Notes: generated by a model not told the origin, from the sequence alone. Positions 16,573-25,584 are shown, counted from the stretch's first letter. The stretch is DNA of 64,000 nt from Falsiroseomonas sp050563545 (GCF_050563545.1 NZ_JBNXUM010000035.1:1-64000), one strand, 5' to 3'. Program-made: numbers and translations.

Positions 16573-17725
16573 CGGTCCGGGGCGCCGCCGGCCCGTTCCC
16601 GCGCAGCGCGGCCGCCCCGTTCCCGCGCGGCCGGGCCATCCCGCTCCCGCGCGGCGGAGCCGCGACGAACCGCAGCTCCGCGACGGTCCCGCGCCCGTCC
16701 TCGCCCGGCCGGCGGGCGAAGCGGCCGCGCAGCTGGGCCGCCAGTGCGCGCAGCAGCCGCGTGCCGAGACCCGCGCCGCCCGCCGGGGCGGCCGGCGGCG
16801 CGTCCTCCAGCTCCGCCTCGGGCGGGATGCCGATGCCGTCGTCGGCCACGGTCAGCACGAAGCTCTCCCCGTCGCGGGCGAAGCGGACGCGCACAATGCC
16901 TGATCGGGCCTCTGGGAAGGCGTATTTGAGCGCATTCGTCACGGTCTCGTTCAGCACCAGCCCCAGCGGCACGGCGCGCTCGGCCGAAAGCGGATGCGAC
17001 TCCGCGCTCGCCACCAGCCGCACCGGGCGAAGGCCCTCGTTGAACTGCGCAGCCTCGATGTCGGCGCAGAGGCCCTGGACGAAGTGGCGCGTGTCCACCG
17101 TCGCTTCCTCCTCACCGCGATCCAGCCCGTCGTCGAGCTCGAGCCGCGCATGCACCCGCGACAGGGCCAGGGCATGGTCCGCGGCCTCGCGCAGCGCTTC
17201 CCGCGCGGCGGCGGAGGGGGCGAGCCTCGCGCGCAGCATCAGCAGCCCGACGAGGGAGCCGAGGTCGTTGCGCGTGCGGTGACGGAATTCCCGCAGCAGG
17301 ATGCCGCGCGCCCGTTCCGCGGCCAGCAGCGCTGCGTTCATGGCCTGAAGCTGCGCGACCGCGCGGTGCAGCGCCTCGATCACAACGGACATTGCGACCC
17401 CGACCGCGACGAAGAGGCCGAGCGCGATCCATTCGCGTTCTCCCATCGGCAGCAGCGAGCCCGTTGGCGGCAGGTAGAGCCAGGTGCCGAGCAGCGCCCC
17501 GAGCGCGGTCGCGAAGAAGCCCGCGCCGTGGTCGAACAGCGCGGACGCCGCCAGCACGGCGATCAGGAAATGCCCGAAGGCATAGCCCGGCGCCTGTCCC
17601 GCGGCGAAGGCGTGGCGCGCGGCGAACACCGCAAGGACCAGCGCAAGCGTCGCGGCGTAGCGGGTGGTGACGGGCCAGGCCCGGGTGCGCTGCAGGATGG
17701 AGGCGAGCGAGGGCCAGACCGGCAT
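16559..17725 (-). CDS. HisKA_2-type sensor histidine kinase with DUF4118-like membrane domain
   Basis: A 388-residue kinase. Four hydrophobic helices in residues 20-115 form a DUF4118-like input domain, followed by a coiled linker. The phospho-acceptor is H149 in LLREFRHRTRNDLGSLVGLL, the HisKA_2/HWE pattern. The ATPase domain has LVLNETVTNALKYAFPE (N box), TVADDGIGIP (G1) and GAGLGTRLLRALAAQL. This kinase class often signals into the alphaproteobacterial general stress response; no phyR or ecfG is nearby. The C-terminus ends in an odd Pro/Arg/Gly tail with three RGNG/RGSG units. Start 17725 follows the membrane domain boundary. Confidence 0.88.
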   Translation of the reverse strand: MPVWPSLASILQRTRAWPVTTRYAATLALVLAVFAARHAFAAGQAPGYAFGHFLIAVLAASALFDHGAGFFATALGALLGTWLYLPPTGSLLPMGEREWIALGLFVAVGVAMSVVIEALHRAVAQLQAMNAALLAAERARGILLREFRHRTRNDLGSLVGLLMLRARLAPSAAAREALREAADHALALSRVHARLELDDGLDRGEEEATVDTRHFVQGLCADIEAAQFNEGLRPVRLVASAESHPLSAERAVPLGLVLNETVTNALKYAFPEARSGIVRVRFARDGESFVLTVADDGIGIPPEAELEDAPPAAPAGGAGLGTRLLRALAAQLRGRFARRPGEDGRGTVAELRFVAAPPRGSGMARPRGNGAAALRGNGPAAPRTVSAR

Positions 17726-17793
17726 GCAGGCCCAACGGCGCAAAGCGAAGGCGGCTTTGCCCGGCCTTGGCGGATGGCCGGATCGTGAAGCCG

Positions 17794-18243
17794 TCAGGGG
17801 TCTTGCCGGATAGTGGCGAAGAACAAGCGCAGGAGTTCCGCCGCCTCGCTCTCCCGCATGCCGCCGATCGTCTCGGGGGCGTGGTGGCAGGTGGGTTGCG
17901 CGAAGAAGCGCGGCCCGTGCTCCACGGCGCCGCCCTTGGGGTCGTAGGCGCCGAAGACGACGCGCCGGACGCGGAAGAAGCTGGCCGCGGCGGCGCACAT
18001 CGCGCAGGGCTCCAGCGTGACCCAGAGCGTGGCCTGCGGCAGGACCTTGTCGCCAACCGTGGCCGCCGCCTGGCGCAGCGCCAGCATCTCGGCATGGGCC
18101 GAGGGGTCGCGACGTGCCTCGACCTCGTTGCCGGCGCGGGACATCACCGCGCCGGCGCCATCGGTGACGACGGCGCCGACCGGCACCTCGCCGCGGGCAG
18201 CGGCAGCGCGGGCTTCGACCAGGGCCAGTTCCATCGGCGACAT
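17794..18243 (-). CDS. tRNA/nucleoside deaminase of the TadA family
   Basis: A 149-residue zinc cytidine-deaminase-fold enzyme. Zinc ligands and the catalytic glutamate are visible: H50-A-E52 in SAHAEMLAL and C80/C83 in LEPCAMC. TadA makes inosine at the wobble position of tRNA-Arg(ACG); related proteins act on guanine. The C-terminal part (FGAYDPKGGAVEHGPRFFAQ, then HHAPETIGGM) is closer to general nucleoside deaminases than to E. coli TadA, so the exact substrate is uncertain. The start at 18243 (MSPMELALVEARAAA) matches the family start; an in-frame upstream extension is not protein-like. Confidence 0.88.
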   Translation of the reverse strand: MSPMELALVEARAAAARGEVPVGAVVTDGAGAVMSRAGNEVEARRDPSAHAEMLALRQAAATVGDKVLPQATLWVTLEPCAMCAAAASFFRVRRVVFGAYDPKGGAVEHGPRFFAQPTCHHAPETIGGMRESEAAELLRLFFATIRQDP

Positions 18244-18288
18244 GGCGCATGCTTGCCGCGACACGGCGCGGAGGTCTAGCAACGCGGC

Positions 18289-19005
18289 ATGGCGAAGAGA
18301 CCGGTGATCGGCGTCACCCTGGATGCGGAACCCGCGGGCGGCTGGTCGAAGCTGCCGTGGTACGCGCTGCGCCGGAACTATTTTTCGAGTGTGATCGCCG
18401 CCGGCGGGCTGCCCGTCGCGCTGCCGCACCACCCCGAACTCGCCGCCGAGTATCTCGACGCGCTGGACGGGCTGCTCGTGACAGGCGGCGCCTTCGACGT
18501 GGACCCCGCACTATGGGGCGGCGGGGCGCCACATCCCAAGGTCACGCTGAAGCCAGGCCGCACCGATTTCGAGCTGGCGGCGGTGCGCGAGGCGCTGGCG
18601 AGGGACATTCCGCTGCTCGGCATCTGCGGGGGCCAGCAGCTCCTGGCCGTCGCCTTCGGCGGCACGCTGATCCAGCACATCCCCGACGAGGTCGAGGGCG
18701 CGCTGGCGCATGAGCAGCCCAACCCGCGCACCGAGCCCGGCCACGAGGTCGCGGTCGCCGGCGGCACGCTGCTGGCGTCCATCGTTGGCGCGAAGACGCT
18801 CGCCGTGAACAGCGCGCACCACCAGGCCGTGGCGACGCCGGGCAAGGGCGCGGTGGTGAACGCCGTGGCACCCGACGGCGTGGTGGAGGGGGTCGAGCAT
18901 CCGGGTTACCGCTTCGCCCTCGGCGTGCAGTGGCATCCGGAATACGCGGTGGACCCGCGCGACCCCGCGATTTTCGACGCCTTCGTCCGGGCGTCGCGCG
19001 GATGA
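18289..19005 (+). CDS. Class I glutamine amidotransferase-like hydrolase (peptidase C26, PuuD-like)
   Basis: A 238-residue enzyme of the gamma-glutamyl-GABA hydrolase type. The nucleophile is C113 in LLGICGGQQLLAV, with H216 and E218 in VQWHPEYAV. The start RPVIGVTLDAE and the GLLVTGGAFDVDPALW motif are typical. It would cleave a gamma-glutamyl amide bond, as PuuD does in putrescine breakdown, but no other puu genes are here. Its stop overlaps the start of the pseudouridine synthase gene (ATGA), so the two are coupled. Confidence 0.9.
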   Translation: MAKRPVIGVTLDAEPAGGWSKLPWYALRRNYFSSVIAAGGLPVALPHHPELAAEYLDALDGLLVTGGAFDVDPALWGGGAPHPKVTLKPGRTDFELAAVREALARDIPLLGICGGQQLLAVAFGGTLIQHIPDEVEGALAHEQPNPRTEPGHEVAVAGGTLLASIVGAKTLAVNSAHHQAVATPGKGAVVNAVAPDGVVEGVEHPGYRFALGVQWHPEYAVDPRDPAIFDAFVRASRG

Positions 19006-19883
19006 GCGGGGAAGAGGACGATCCTGGGAAGGGCGAGCGCATCGCCAAGTGGCTCGCCCGCGCCGGCGTCGCCTCGCGGCGGGAGGCCGAGAAGCTGATC
19101 GCGGACGGCAAGGTGAAGCTCAACGGCAAGGTCGTGGAGACGCCCGCCACCTTCGTCGCCGCCGGCGACAAGGTGAATGTCGAGGGCAAGCCCGTCGCGC
19201 CGCCGGAGCGCACGCGCCTCTTCCGCTACCACAAGCCCGACGGCCTTGTGACAACGCATCGCGACCCGCAGGGCCGGCCCACGGTGTTCGAGAAGCTGCC
19301 GCCGGGCCTGCCGCGCGTGGTCTCGATCGGGCGGCTCGATCTCAATTCCGAGGGGCTTCTGCTGCTGACCAACGACGGCGAGCTCGCCCGGCGGCTGGAA
19401 CTGCCCTCCAACGGCTGGCTGCGCCGCTACCGCGTGCGCGTCCATGGCGCGGTGGACGAGAAGCAGCTGGCCTATCTTGCGCGCGGGATCACGGTGGAGG
19501 GCGTCGCCTATGGCCCGATCGAGGCCGGGCTCGATTCGCGCCAGGGCGCCAATGCCTGGCTCACCGTCAGCCTCAAGGAAGGCAAGAACCGCGAGGTCCG
19601 GCGCGTCATGGCGCATCTCGGTCTGCAGGTGACGCGGCTGATCCGGGTCGCCTATGGCCCCTTCCAGCTCGGCGCCCTGCCGCGCGCCGGCGTCGAGGAA
19701 GTGCATCCCCGCATCCTGCGCGACCAGCTCGGCATAGGGGAGAAGCCGGTGCGCCGCCGCGGCGCGGAACCGGCGCCGGAAGCACCGCCCGCGCCGCCGG
19801 GATCGCGCACCATCCCCCGCGCCCGCAACGCCGCGCCGCGCAGGCCGCATGCGAATCGTCGCCGGCCGTCACCGCGGTCGTAG
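19002..19883 (+). CDS. RsuA/RluB-family 23S/16S rRNA pseudouridine synthase
   Basis: A 293-residue enzyme with an N-terminal S4 RNA-binding domain (RIAKWLARAGVASRREAEKLIADGKVKLNG) and a catalytic domain with D113 in SIGRLDLNSEGLLLLTNDGE. The C-terminal catalytic motif is KEGKNREVRRVMAHLG. It most resembles RluB, which modifies the 23S peptidyl-transferase region. A basic, proline- and alanine-rich tail of about 50 residues follows the domain. The last 35 bases overlap the start of rsmD. Coupled by ATGA to the amidotransferase-like gene upstream. Confidence 0.92.
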   Translation: MSGEEDDPGKGERIAKWLARAGVASRREAEKLIADGKVKLNGKVVETPATFVAAGDKVNVEGKPVAPPERTRLFRYHKPDGLVTTHRDPQGRPTVFEKLPPGLPRVVSIGRLDLNSEGLLLLTNDGELARRLELPSNGWLRRYRVRVHGAVDEKQLAYLARGITVEGVAYGPIEAGLDSRQGANAWLTVSLKEGKNREVRRVMAHLGLQVTRLIRVAYGPFQLGALPRAGVEEVHPRILRDQLGIGEKPVRRRGAEPAPEAPPAPPGSRTIPRARNAAPRRPHANRRRPSPRS

Positions 19884-20442
19884 CCTGGTCGCGCCGAAGG
19901 GCGAGGCGACGCGCCCCACCGCCGACCGCGTGCGACAGGCGCTGTTCGACATGCTGTGGCACGCGCCCTGGGCCGGCCGCGAGCGGATCGAGGGCGCGCG
20001 CGTGCTGGACGCCTTCGCCGGCACCGGCGCGCTGGGCCTGGAGGCGCTGTCGCGCGGCGCGGCGGGCGCGGTGTTCTTCGAGCCCGACCGCGCCGCGCTC
20101 GCGTCGCTGCGCGCCAACATCGCGGCGCTGAAGGAGGATGACGCGGCCCGCGTCATCCCCGGCGACGCGACTAGGCCGCCGCGCGCGGACGCGCCCTGCG
20201 GCCTCGTCTTCCTCGACCCGCCCTACGGGAAGTCGCTGGTGCCGCGCGCCGTCGACGCGCTGCGCGCCGCCGGCTGGATCGCCGGCGACGCGCTGATCGT
20301 CGCGGAAGTCGCGAAGACCGAACCGCTCGACCTGCCGGGCTTCGAGCAGGTCGCGGAGCGCGCGCATGGCGCGGCGCGCCTGGTCATCCTGCGTGCCACC
20401 GCACCTTCCGTGTCACCGCCATCACCACCGACAGCGCCGTGA
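19849..20442 (+). CDS. rsmD: 16S rRNA (guanine966-N2)-methyltransferase RsmD
   Basis: A 197-residue SAM-dependent methyltransferase. MRIVAGRHRGRSL and the TRPTADRVRQALFDML motif are diagnostic. The SAM pocket is VLDAFAGTGALGLEALSRG, and the catalytic DPPY is at residues 123-126. It methylates G966 of 16S rRNA. It overlaps the RluB-type gene by 35 bases, a common pairing in alphaproteobacteria. The C-terminal Pro/Ser/Thr tail is encoded in a 59-base overlap with the convergent creD gene, so the last 15 or so residues may be poorly conserved. Confidence 0.94.
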   Translation: MRIVAGRHRGRSLVAPKGEATRPTADRVRQALFDMLWHAPWAGRERIEGARVLDAFAGTGALGLEALSRGAAGAVFFEPDRAALASLRANIAALKEDDAARVIPGDATRPPRADAPCGLVFLDPPYGKSLVPRAVDALRAAGWIAGDALIVAEVAKTEPLDLPGFEQVAERAHGAARLVILRATAPSVSPPSPPTAP

Positions 20443-21721
20443 ACAGCGCGAGCGTGCCGACCAGCAGCGCATAGGCCTCGAGGCTGAGCACCACGTGCAG
20501 GAAGCCGAACAGCGCCGCCAGCACGCCGGCCAGCACCAGCCCGAGCGTCGGCCGCGTCACGACAGCGGTGTAAATGGAGGCCTGCAGCACCACCATCGCC
20601 GCGGCGAGCGCATAGGCCGCAGTGAAGCCCAGCGGTTCCCCGATAGCCAGCAGCAGCAGCGGGAACAGCACCACCGAGGCGCCGAGCAGGCCGTACTGCA
20701 CGGCATGCAGCCGGACGCGGGCCGTCAGCTCGAAGATCGCGCAGGTCACGAAGGTCAGCGCCAGGAAGAACAGCGTGTATTTCGATGCGCGGCTGACCAT
20801 GCGGTAGGTCGGCACGGCCTCCGGCAGGTCCACGCCGACGGCCTGCGCCATCAGCCCGGCGTCGTTGCGGCAGGCCCCGAGGTTGCGGCGGACGACCGGC
20901 ACGCGCAGCCCCGTGCTCCACTCCGCCTCGAAGCCGGCTTCCTCCACGCTGCTGCGCGCCGGCAGCTCGGCGCCGCGGAAACTCGGCGTCGGCCAGGCGC
21001 CGGCGATGGCGATTGTGCTGCGCCGCGCGACGGGAACGACGCCGAAACCGGTGGAGCCCCGGAGTTCCAGCCGCAGGTCGAAGGCGAGCGGCCGGCCGGG
21101 CTCCGGCGGGCCGTCCAGGCCGAGCGGCCACCGCAGCGCCTCCTGCGGCCCGCAGAGGCCGATATCGGGCTCGATCTCGCCGGGCAGGATGCCGCGGCCG
21201 TCGAACGTCAGCAGCGGCGCCATGCCCGCTGGGCGCAGCTCGTTGCTGCCGGCGATGAGGTAGGCCTCGGACCAGAGCAGTTCCGCCTCTGGCACGCCGG
21301 GCACGGATACCTCCGGCAGGGCGAAGCTGCCGGCGAGGCCGAGCCGCGCCAGGTAGACCGTCGCCTCGAACAGGCCGCGGCGGCGTGTCTCCGGCGCGAG
21401 GTCGGCGCTGGCGCGAAGGCTGGAGGGCAGGACCGCGACGCTGCCGCGCTGCGTGGTCATGGCGCCGTTCGCGTCGCGCTGCACCGGCGCGCGCCAGGGG
21501 ATGACGAGGGCTGGCCCGAAGACGGTCTGCGGCCCCGCCCATCCCCGCGCGATCTCGGCCTGCACGGCGGCGCGGCGGCCTTCGCGCTCCTCGATCAGGT
21601 CGCCGATCATCCATTGCGGGACGGTCAGCAGCAGCAGCATGCCGAGGACGGTGAGCACCTTGCGGGTCGTGGCGAAGCGGCCGGGCGTGGCGAGCGGCGG
21701 CGCGGCGATGGCGTCTGACAT
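20384..21721 (-). CDS. creD: Inner-membrane protein CreD
   Basis: A 445-residue CreD-family membrane protein. An N-terminal helix (about 24-43) is followed by a large periplasmic domain with PALVIPWRAPV and RRGLFEATVYLARL, then FFLALTFVTCAIFEL and several C-terminal helices with QYGLLGASVVLFPLLLLAIGEPLGF. Family members are linked to cell-envelope integrity and, in E. coli, to the CreBC two-component system. A response regulator and kinase lie divergently next door, consistent with that. The start at 21721 (MSDAIAAP) was chosen because the longer frame reads into the intergenic region. Confidence 0.92.
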   Translation of the reverse strand: MSDAIAAPPLATPGRFATTRKVLTVLGMLLLLTVPQWMIGDLIEEREGRRAAVQAEIARGWAGPQTVFGPALVIPWRAPVQRDANGAMTTQRGSVAVLPSSLRASADLAPETRRRGLFEATVYLARLGLAGSFALPEVSVPGVPEAELLWSEAYLIAGSNELRPAGMAPLLTFDGRGILPGEIEPDIGLCGPQEALRWPLGLDGPPEPGRPLAFDLRLELRGSTGFGVVPVARRSTIAIAGAWPTPSFRGAELPARSSVEEAGFEAEWSTGLRVPVVRRNLGACRNDAGLMAQAVGVDLPEAVPTYRMVSRASKYTLFFLALTFVTCAIFELTARVRLHAVQYGLLGASVVLFPLLLLAIGEPLGFTAAYALAAAMVVLQASIYTAVVTRPTLGLVLAGVLAALFGFLHVVLSLEAYALLVGTLALFTALSVVMAVTRKVRWHAG

Positions 21722-21825
21722 GGCGATGATCCCTCCTGGTGGAGGCGCCATGCTGGGCCGCGCCTGTGCAGCGCGGACGGAGGGCGCTTGCACGGCGCGT
21801 GATGTTTCGTGCAAATCCCGTGCAG
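21722..21825. promoter_or_regulatory. Divergent creD / response-regulator promoter region with repeated GTGCA
   Basis: The 104-base spacer contains four GTGCA/TGCAC pentamers (about 21766, 21789, 21810 and 21820). Three of them lie within the last 40 bases before the regulator start. They could be binding sites for the adjacent OmpR-type regulator. E. coli creBC sites (TTCAC-N6-TTCAC) are not present. Confidence 0.3.
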
Positions 21826-22494
<669 letters not shown>

Positions 22495-22542
22495 GATGAT
22501 GGCCCTTGCGCAATTGGTGGAGGATGGCGGCCCGCCGCTTCC

Positions 22543-24192
22543 TTGGCGGGCCGAGCGGCCGAACGGCTGCCGCCGCAAGTGCGGCGAGCCAAGCGCGCGG
22601 ATGCGCGCGCCCGGCGCTTGAGGGCGGAGAACGACAGCGTATGGCCGGAGGCCATACGCAAACCGCGGATCCGCACGGTGCTGCTGGTCGCGAGCCTGCT
22701 GATCCTGGCGGCGCCGCTGGCCGGGATCTGGCTGCTGCGGATCTACGAAAGCGCGCTGGTGCGCCAGACCGAGACGGAGCTGATCGGCCAGGCCGCCGTC
22801 ATCGCCGCGGCCTATCGCACGGGATACGCGGGCCCGCGCGCGTCGCCCGATGGCGAATGGGCGCCGCGGCCGGCGATGCTGGATCTCGCGCGCGATACCG
22901 TGCTGCCGTCGCCGGCGCCTGCGCGTCCGGTGGAGACGCCGCCCGATCCGCGCGCGCGCGAGGCCGGCGCGGCGCTGCAGCCCGTGCTGGCAGAGGCGCA
23001 GCGGACGACGCTCGCCGCCATGCGCATCCTAGATGCGCGGGGCATCGTCGTCGCGAGCAGCGGCGGCGATGCCGGCCTGTCGCTCGCGGACCAGAAGGAG
23101 GTGTCGGACGCGCTGGCTGGCCGCGCGGCCGCGGTGATCCGCGCGCGCGTGCTGTCGCCCGACCAGCCCACGGGATCGGGCGGCATCAGCCGCGCCGCGG
23201 CGATCCGCGTCTTCGTCGCCCAGCCCGTCACGCAGGACGGGCGGGTCATCGGCGCCGTCCTGCTCTCCCGCACGCCGGTCAGCCTCGACCAGGCGCTGCG
23301 CGGCAAGCGGGCGGAGATCGCGATCGCCGCGGCGATCCTGCTGCTGCTGGCCGGCGCCGTCGCGCTGTTCACCGCGACGACGGTCAGCCGCCCGATCCAG
23401 GCCGTCACCGCGCAGGCCCGCGCGGTCGCCGCCGGCGGCGCGCTGCCCGAAGGGCGCGTGCGCGGATCGGTGGTGCGGGAGGCCGACGAGCTCTCCGCCG
23501 CCATCCACGCCATGGCGGCGACGCTGAAGCGCCGCGCCGACTACATCGAGGGGTTCGCCACCGAGGTCAGCCACGAGTTCAAGACGCCGCTGGCGGCGCT
23601 GCGCGGCGCGCTGGAGCTGCTGCGCGACCACGGTCCGGCGATGACGGAGGCCGAGCGCGACCGCTTCCTGTCGCATGGCGTGGAGGACGTGCAGCGCCTC
23701 GACCGACTGGTGCGCCGCCTGCTGGATCTCGCACGGGCCGAGGCGCCGCAGCCCCGGGCGCCGGCGTCCTGCGCCCTGCGCCAGACGGTGGAGCAGGCGG
23801 CGGCGCCGCACCGCGCGGCGGGCCTCGCCGTCGCGATCGACCTGCCCGCAATCGAGGTCGCGCTGCCCGCAGAGACGCTGCGCGCGATCGTCGCCAACCT
23901 GCTCGACAATGTCCGCCAGCACGCCGGTGCCGGCGCCGCCGCGACCATCGCCTTCGAGGGCGAGCGGGACGGCATGGCGTGCGTGCTGGTCAGCGACGAC
24001 GGCGCCGGCGTGTCGGAGGGCAACGCCGCGCGCATCTTCGACCGCTTCTTCACCACCGCGCGGGAGGCCGGCGGAACCGGGCTCGGCCTGCCTCTGGTGC
24101 GATCCAGCCTGGAAGCGGCTGGCGGCGGGATCGAGCTCGCCCGGCGCGCGCCCGGCGCGGCGTTCCGGCTCAGGCTGCGGCTGGCAAGGTGA
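22543..24192 (+). CDS. HAMP sensor histidine kinase, partner of the upstream regulator
   Basis: A kinase of up to 549 residues with two membrane helices (about 44-66 and 258-281 in this numbering), a periplasmic domain between them, a HAMP segment (TVSRPIQAVTAQARAVAAGG), and a HisKA domain with H344 in EVSHEFKTPLAALRGALELL. The ATPase domain has NLLDNVRQHAG, VSDDGAGV and GGTGLGLPLVRSSLEAAGG. The start is unclear: the frame has no ATG near the helix, only TTG at 22543 and 22618 and GTG at 22579 and 22678. The first 40 codons coincide with a dispersed hairpin repeat. TTG 22618 may be the true start. The 3' end overlaps the convergent glycosyltransferase gene by 23 bases. Confidence 0.88.
   Translation: MAGRAAERLPPQVRRAKRADARARRLRAENDSVWPEAIRKPRIRTVLLVASLLILAAPLAGIWLLRIYESALVRQTETELIGQAAVIAAAYRTGYAGPRASPDGEWAPRPAMLDLARDTVLPSPAPARPVETPPDPRAREAGAALQPVLAEAQRTTLAAMRILDARGIVVASSGGDAGLSLADQKEVSDALAGRAAAVIRARVLSPDQPTGSGGISRAAAIRVFVAQPVTQDGRVIGAVLLSRTPVSLDQALRGKRAEIAIAAAILLLLAGAVALFTATTVSRPIQAVTAQARAVAAGGALPEGRVRGSVVREADELSAAIHAMAATLKRRADYIEGFATEVSHEFKTPLAALRGALELLRDHGPAMTEAERDRFLSHGVEDVQRLDRLVRRLLDLARAEAPQPRAPASCALRQTVEQAAAPHRAAGLAVAIDLPAIEVALPAETLRAIVANLLDNVRQHAGAGAAATIAFEGERDGMACVLVSDDGAGVSEGNAARIFDRFFTTAREAGGTGLGLPLVRSSLEAAGGGIELARRAPGAAFRLRLRLAR
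22571..22624 (+). repeat. Dispersed two-hairpin repeat, copy 2
   Basis: Hairpin CGCCGC-AAGT-GCGGCG, then GAGCCAAGC, then hairpin GCGCGC-GGAT-GCGCGC, then CCCGGCGCTTGAGGG. The same order and flanks occur at 14051 (minus) and 42840. Here it falls between the response-regulator stop and the first membrane helix of the kinase, so it either lies in the untranslated leader or encodes an extra basic N-terminus. Confidence 0.65.
22637..22659 (+). repeat. Perfect 10-bp hairpin with GGA loop
   Basis: GCGTATGGCC pairs perfectly with GGCCATACGC around a GGA loop, 13 bases after the repeat at 22571. The loop sequence is the same as in the second hairpin of the repeat family, so it may be a third module of that element. 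It lies 20 bases before the codons of the kinase's first membrane helix and could shape translation initiation of the kinase. Confidence 0.6.
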
Positions 24193-25543
24193 CGCCCAAC
24201 CGCGCGTAGAGCTCGCGCAGCTTCGCGTCATAGGCCTCTGCGCTGAACATCGCGGCACGGCGCGGGCCGCGCGCGGCGAGCTCGGCGCGGAGATCGGCGT
24301 CGGCGTCCAGCGTGCGGATCGCCTCGGCCATCGCGCCGGTGTCGTAGGGATCGACCAGCAGCGCGGCGTCGCCCGCGACCTCCGGCAGCGAAGCCTGGTT
24401 GGAGGTCATCACCGGCGTGCCGAGCTGCATCGCCTCCAGCACCGGCAGGCCGAAGCCTTCATACAGCGAGGGGAACATCACGGCGCGCGCGCCGCGGATC
24501 AGCCCGACCAGCAGGCGGAAGGGCACGTAATCGATCAGGATGACGCGGTCGCGCAGCCGGCGCTTCAGGCGCTGCACGCCCTCGGCCGGGCCGCGCGGGA
24601 TGAATTCGCGGCTGTCGTCCTCGTAGAGCAGGCCGAGTTCCTGGTGGCTGTTCCAGGCATGCTTGCCGCAGATCACCAGCGGATGCGGGGAGCCCGAGGC
24701 GATGTAGGCCTCGATCAGGCGGCCGACGTTCTTCTTCGGCTCGATCGCGCCGAAGAACAGGAAGTAGCCCTGCCAGCGCAGGCCGAAGCCGCCCTCGAGC
24801 TCCGCCGCGACCATCGATTCCGGCTTGGCCGCGATGCGCGGCGGGATGCCGACAGCCTGGCCGGTGTTGGTGACCTTCTCGCGCGGGACACCGAGGAGGT
24901 TGACGATGTCGGCCTTCGACGCCTCGCTGACCGTGACGATGTGGTCCGCGCGTTCGCCGATCGCGCGCACCGTGCCGAGGTAGCGCCGCTTCTTGTCGAG
25001 CGTCGCATAGGGCAGTCGCAGCGGCACGAGGTCGTGGATGGTGTAGATGTTGGGGACCGGCTTGCCGTCCGGCCCTTCGGCGGTCAGCGGCACGGGATAG
25101 GTCCAGTGCATCATCGCGGCCTGGCTGGGCAGGCGGACGCGGCCGAAGCGGTGGCTGGCGCCGAAGCCCAGCACGGCAGAGCGGTAGAGCCCCGGCACGT
25201 TCCAGATGCGGTCGAAGGCGGGCAGGCGCGCTTCCAGCGCCGCGGTCTCGACCTTGCCGGTGACGGGCACGGCGGTGGCGTCCACGCCGGCACGCAGCCG
25301 GATCATGCGCGAGAGGTCGTCGAAGGGCCGGCGCCACCAGGCCACGCCGCTGCGCGGGTCGAAGAAGGTGACCTCCCGCAGCAATTCGTCGGGGCCGGAG
25401 GAGGCGCGCTGGCCGTAGAGCACGCCGACCTCGGCGCCGAGCGCCTTCAGCCGGTGCGACAGGCCGCGGGCATAGGTCGCGACGCCCGTGCCCTGCTCGA
25501 GCGCGAGGTTGTAACCGTCGATCGCGATGAGTGGCTTGGTCAC
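24170..25543 (-). CDS. Family 4 glycosyltransferase
   Basis: A 457-residue GT-B glycosyltransferase. It starts at GTG 25543 (VTKPLIAIDGYNLALEQGTGVATYARGL) with a GGAGA ribosome site 7 bases upstream. The C-terminal nucleotide-sugar domain has FGAIEPKKNVGRLIEAY, a later PSLYEGFGLPVLEAMQLGTPVMTSN (the EX7E motif of GT4 enzymes) and ALLVDPYDTGAMAEAI. It would transfer a hexose, perhaps mannose, to a surface glycan. It stands apart from the capsule region and overlaps the convergent kinase gene by 23 bases. The acceptor is unknown. Confidence 0.92.
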   Translation of the reverse strand: MTKPLIAIDGYNLALEQGTGVATYARGLSHRLKALGAEVGVLYGQRASSGPDELLREVTFFDPRSGVAWWRRPFDDLSRMIRLRAGVDATAVPVTGKVETAALEARLPAFDRIWNVPGLYRSAVLGFGASHRFGRVRLPSQAAMMHWTYPVPLTAEGPDGKPVPNIYTIHDLVPLRLPYATLDKKRRYLGTVRAIGERADHIVTVSEASKADIVNLLGVPREKVTNTGQAVGIPPRIAAKPESMVAAELEGGFGLRWQGYFLFFGAIEPKKNVGRLIEAYIASGSPHPLVICGKHAWNSHQELGLLYEDDSREFIPRGPAEGVQRLKRRLRDRVILIDYVPFRLLVGLIRGARAVMFPSLYEGFGLPVLEAMQLGTPVMTSNQASLPEVAGDAALLVDPYDTGAMAEAIRTLDADADLRAELAARGPRRAAMFSAEAYDAKLRELYARLGVTLPAAA

Positions 25544-25584
25544 GTCTGTCTCCGACCGGTCGCGCAGCGATAGGCGCGAAACCC

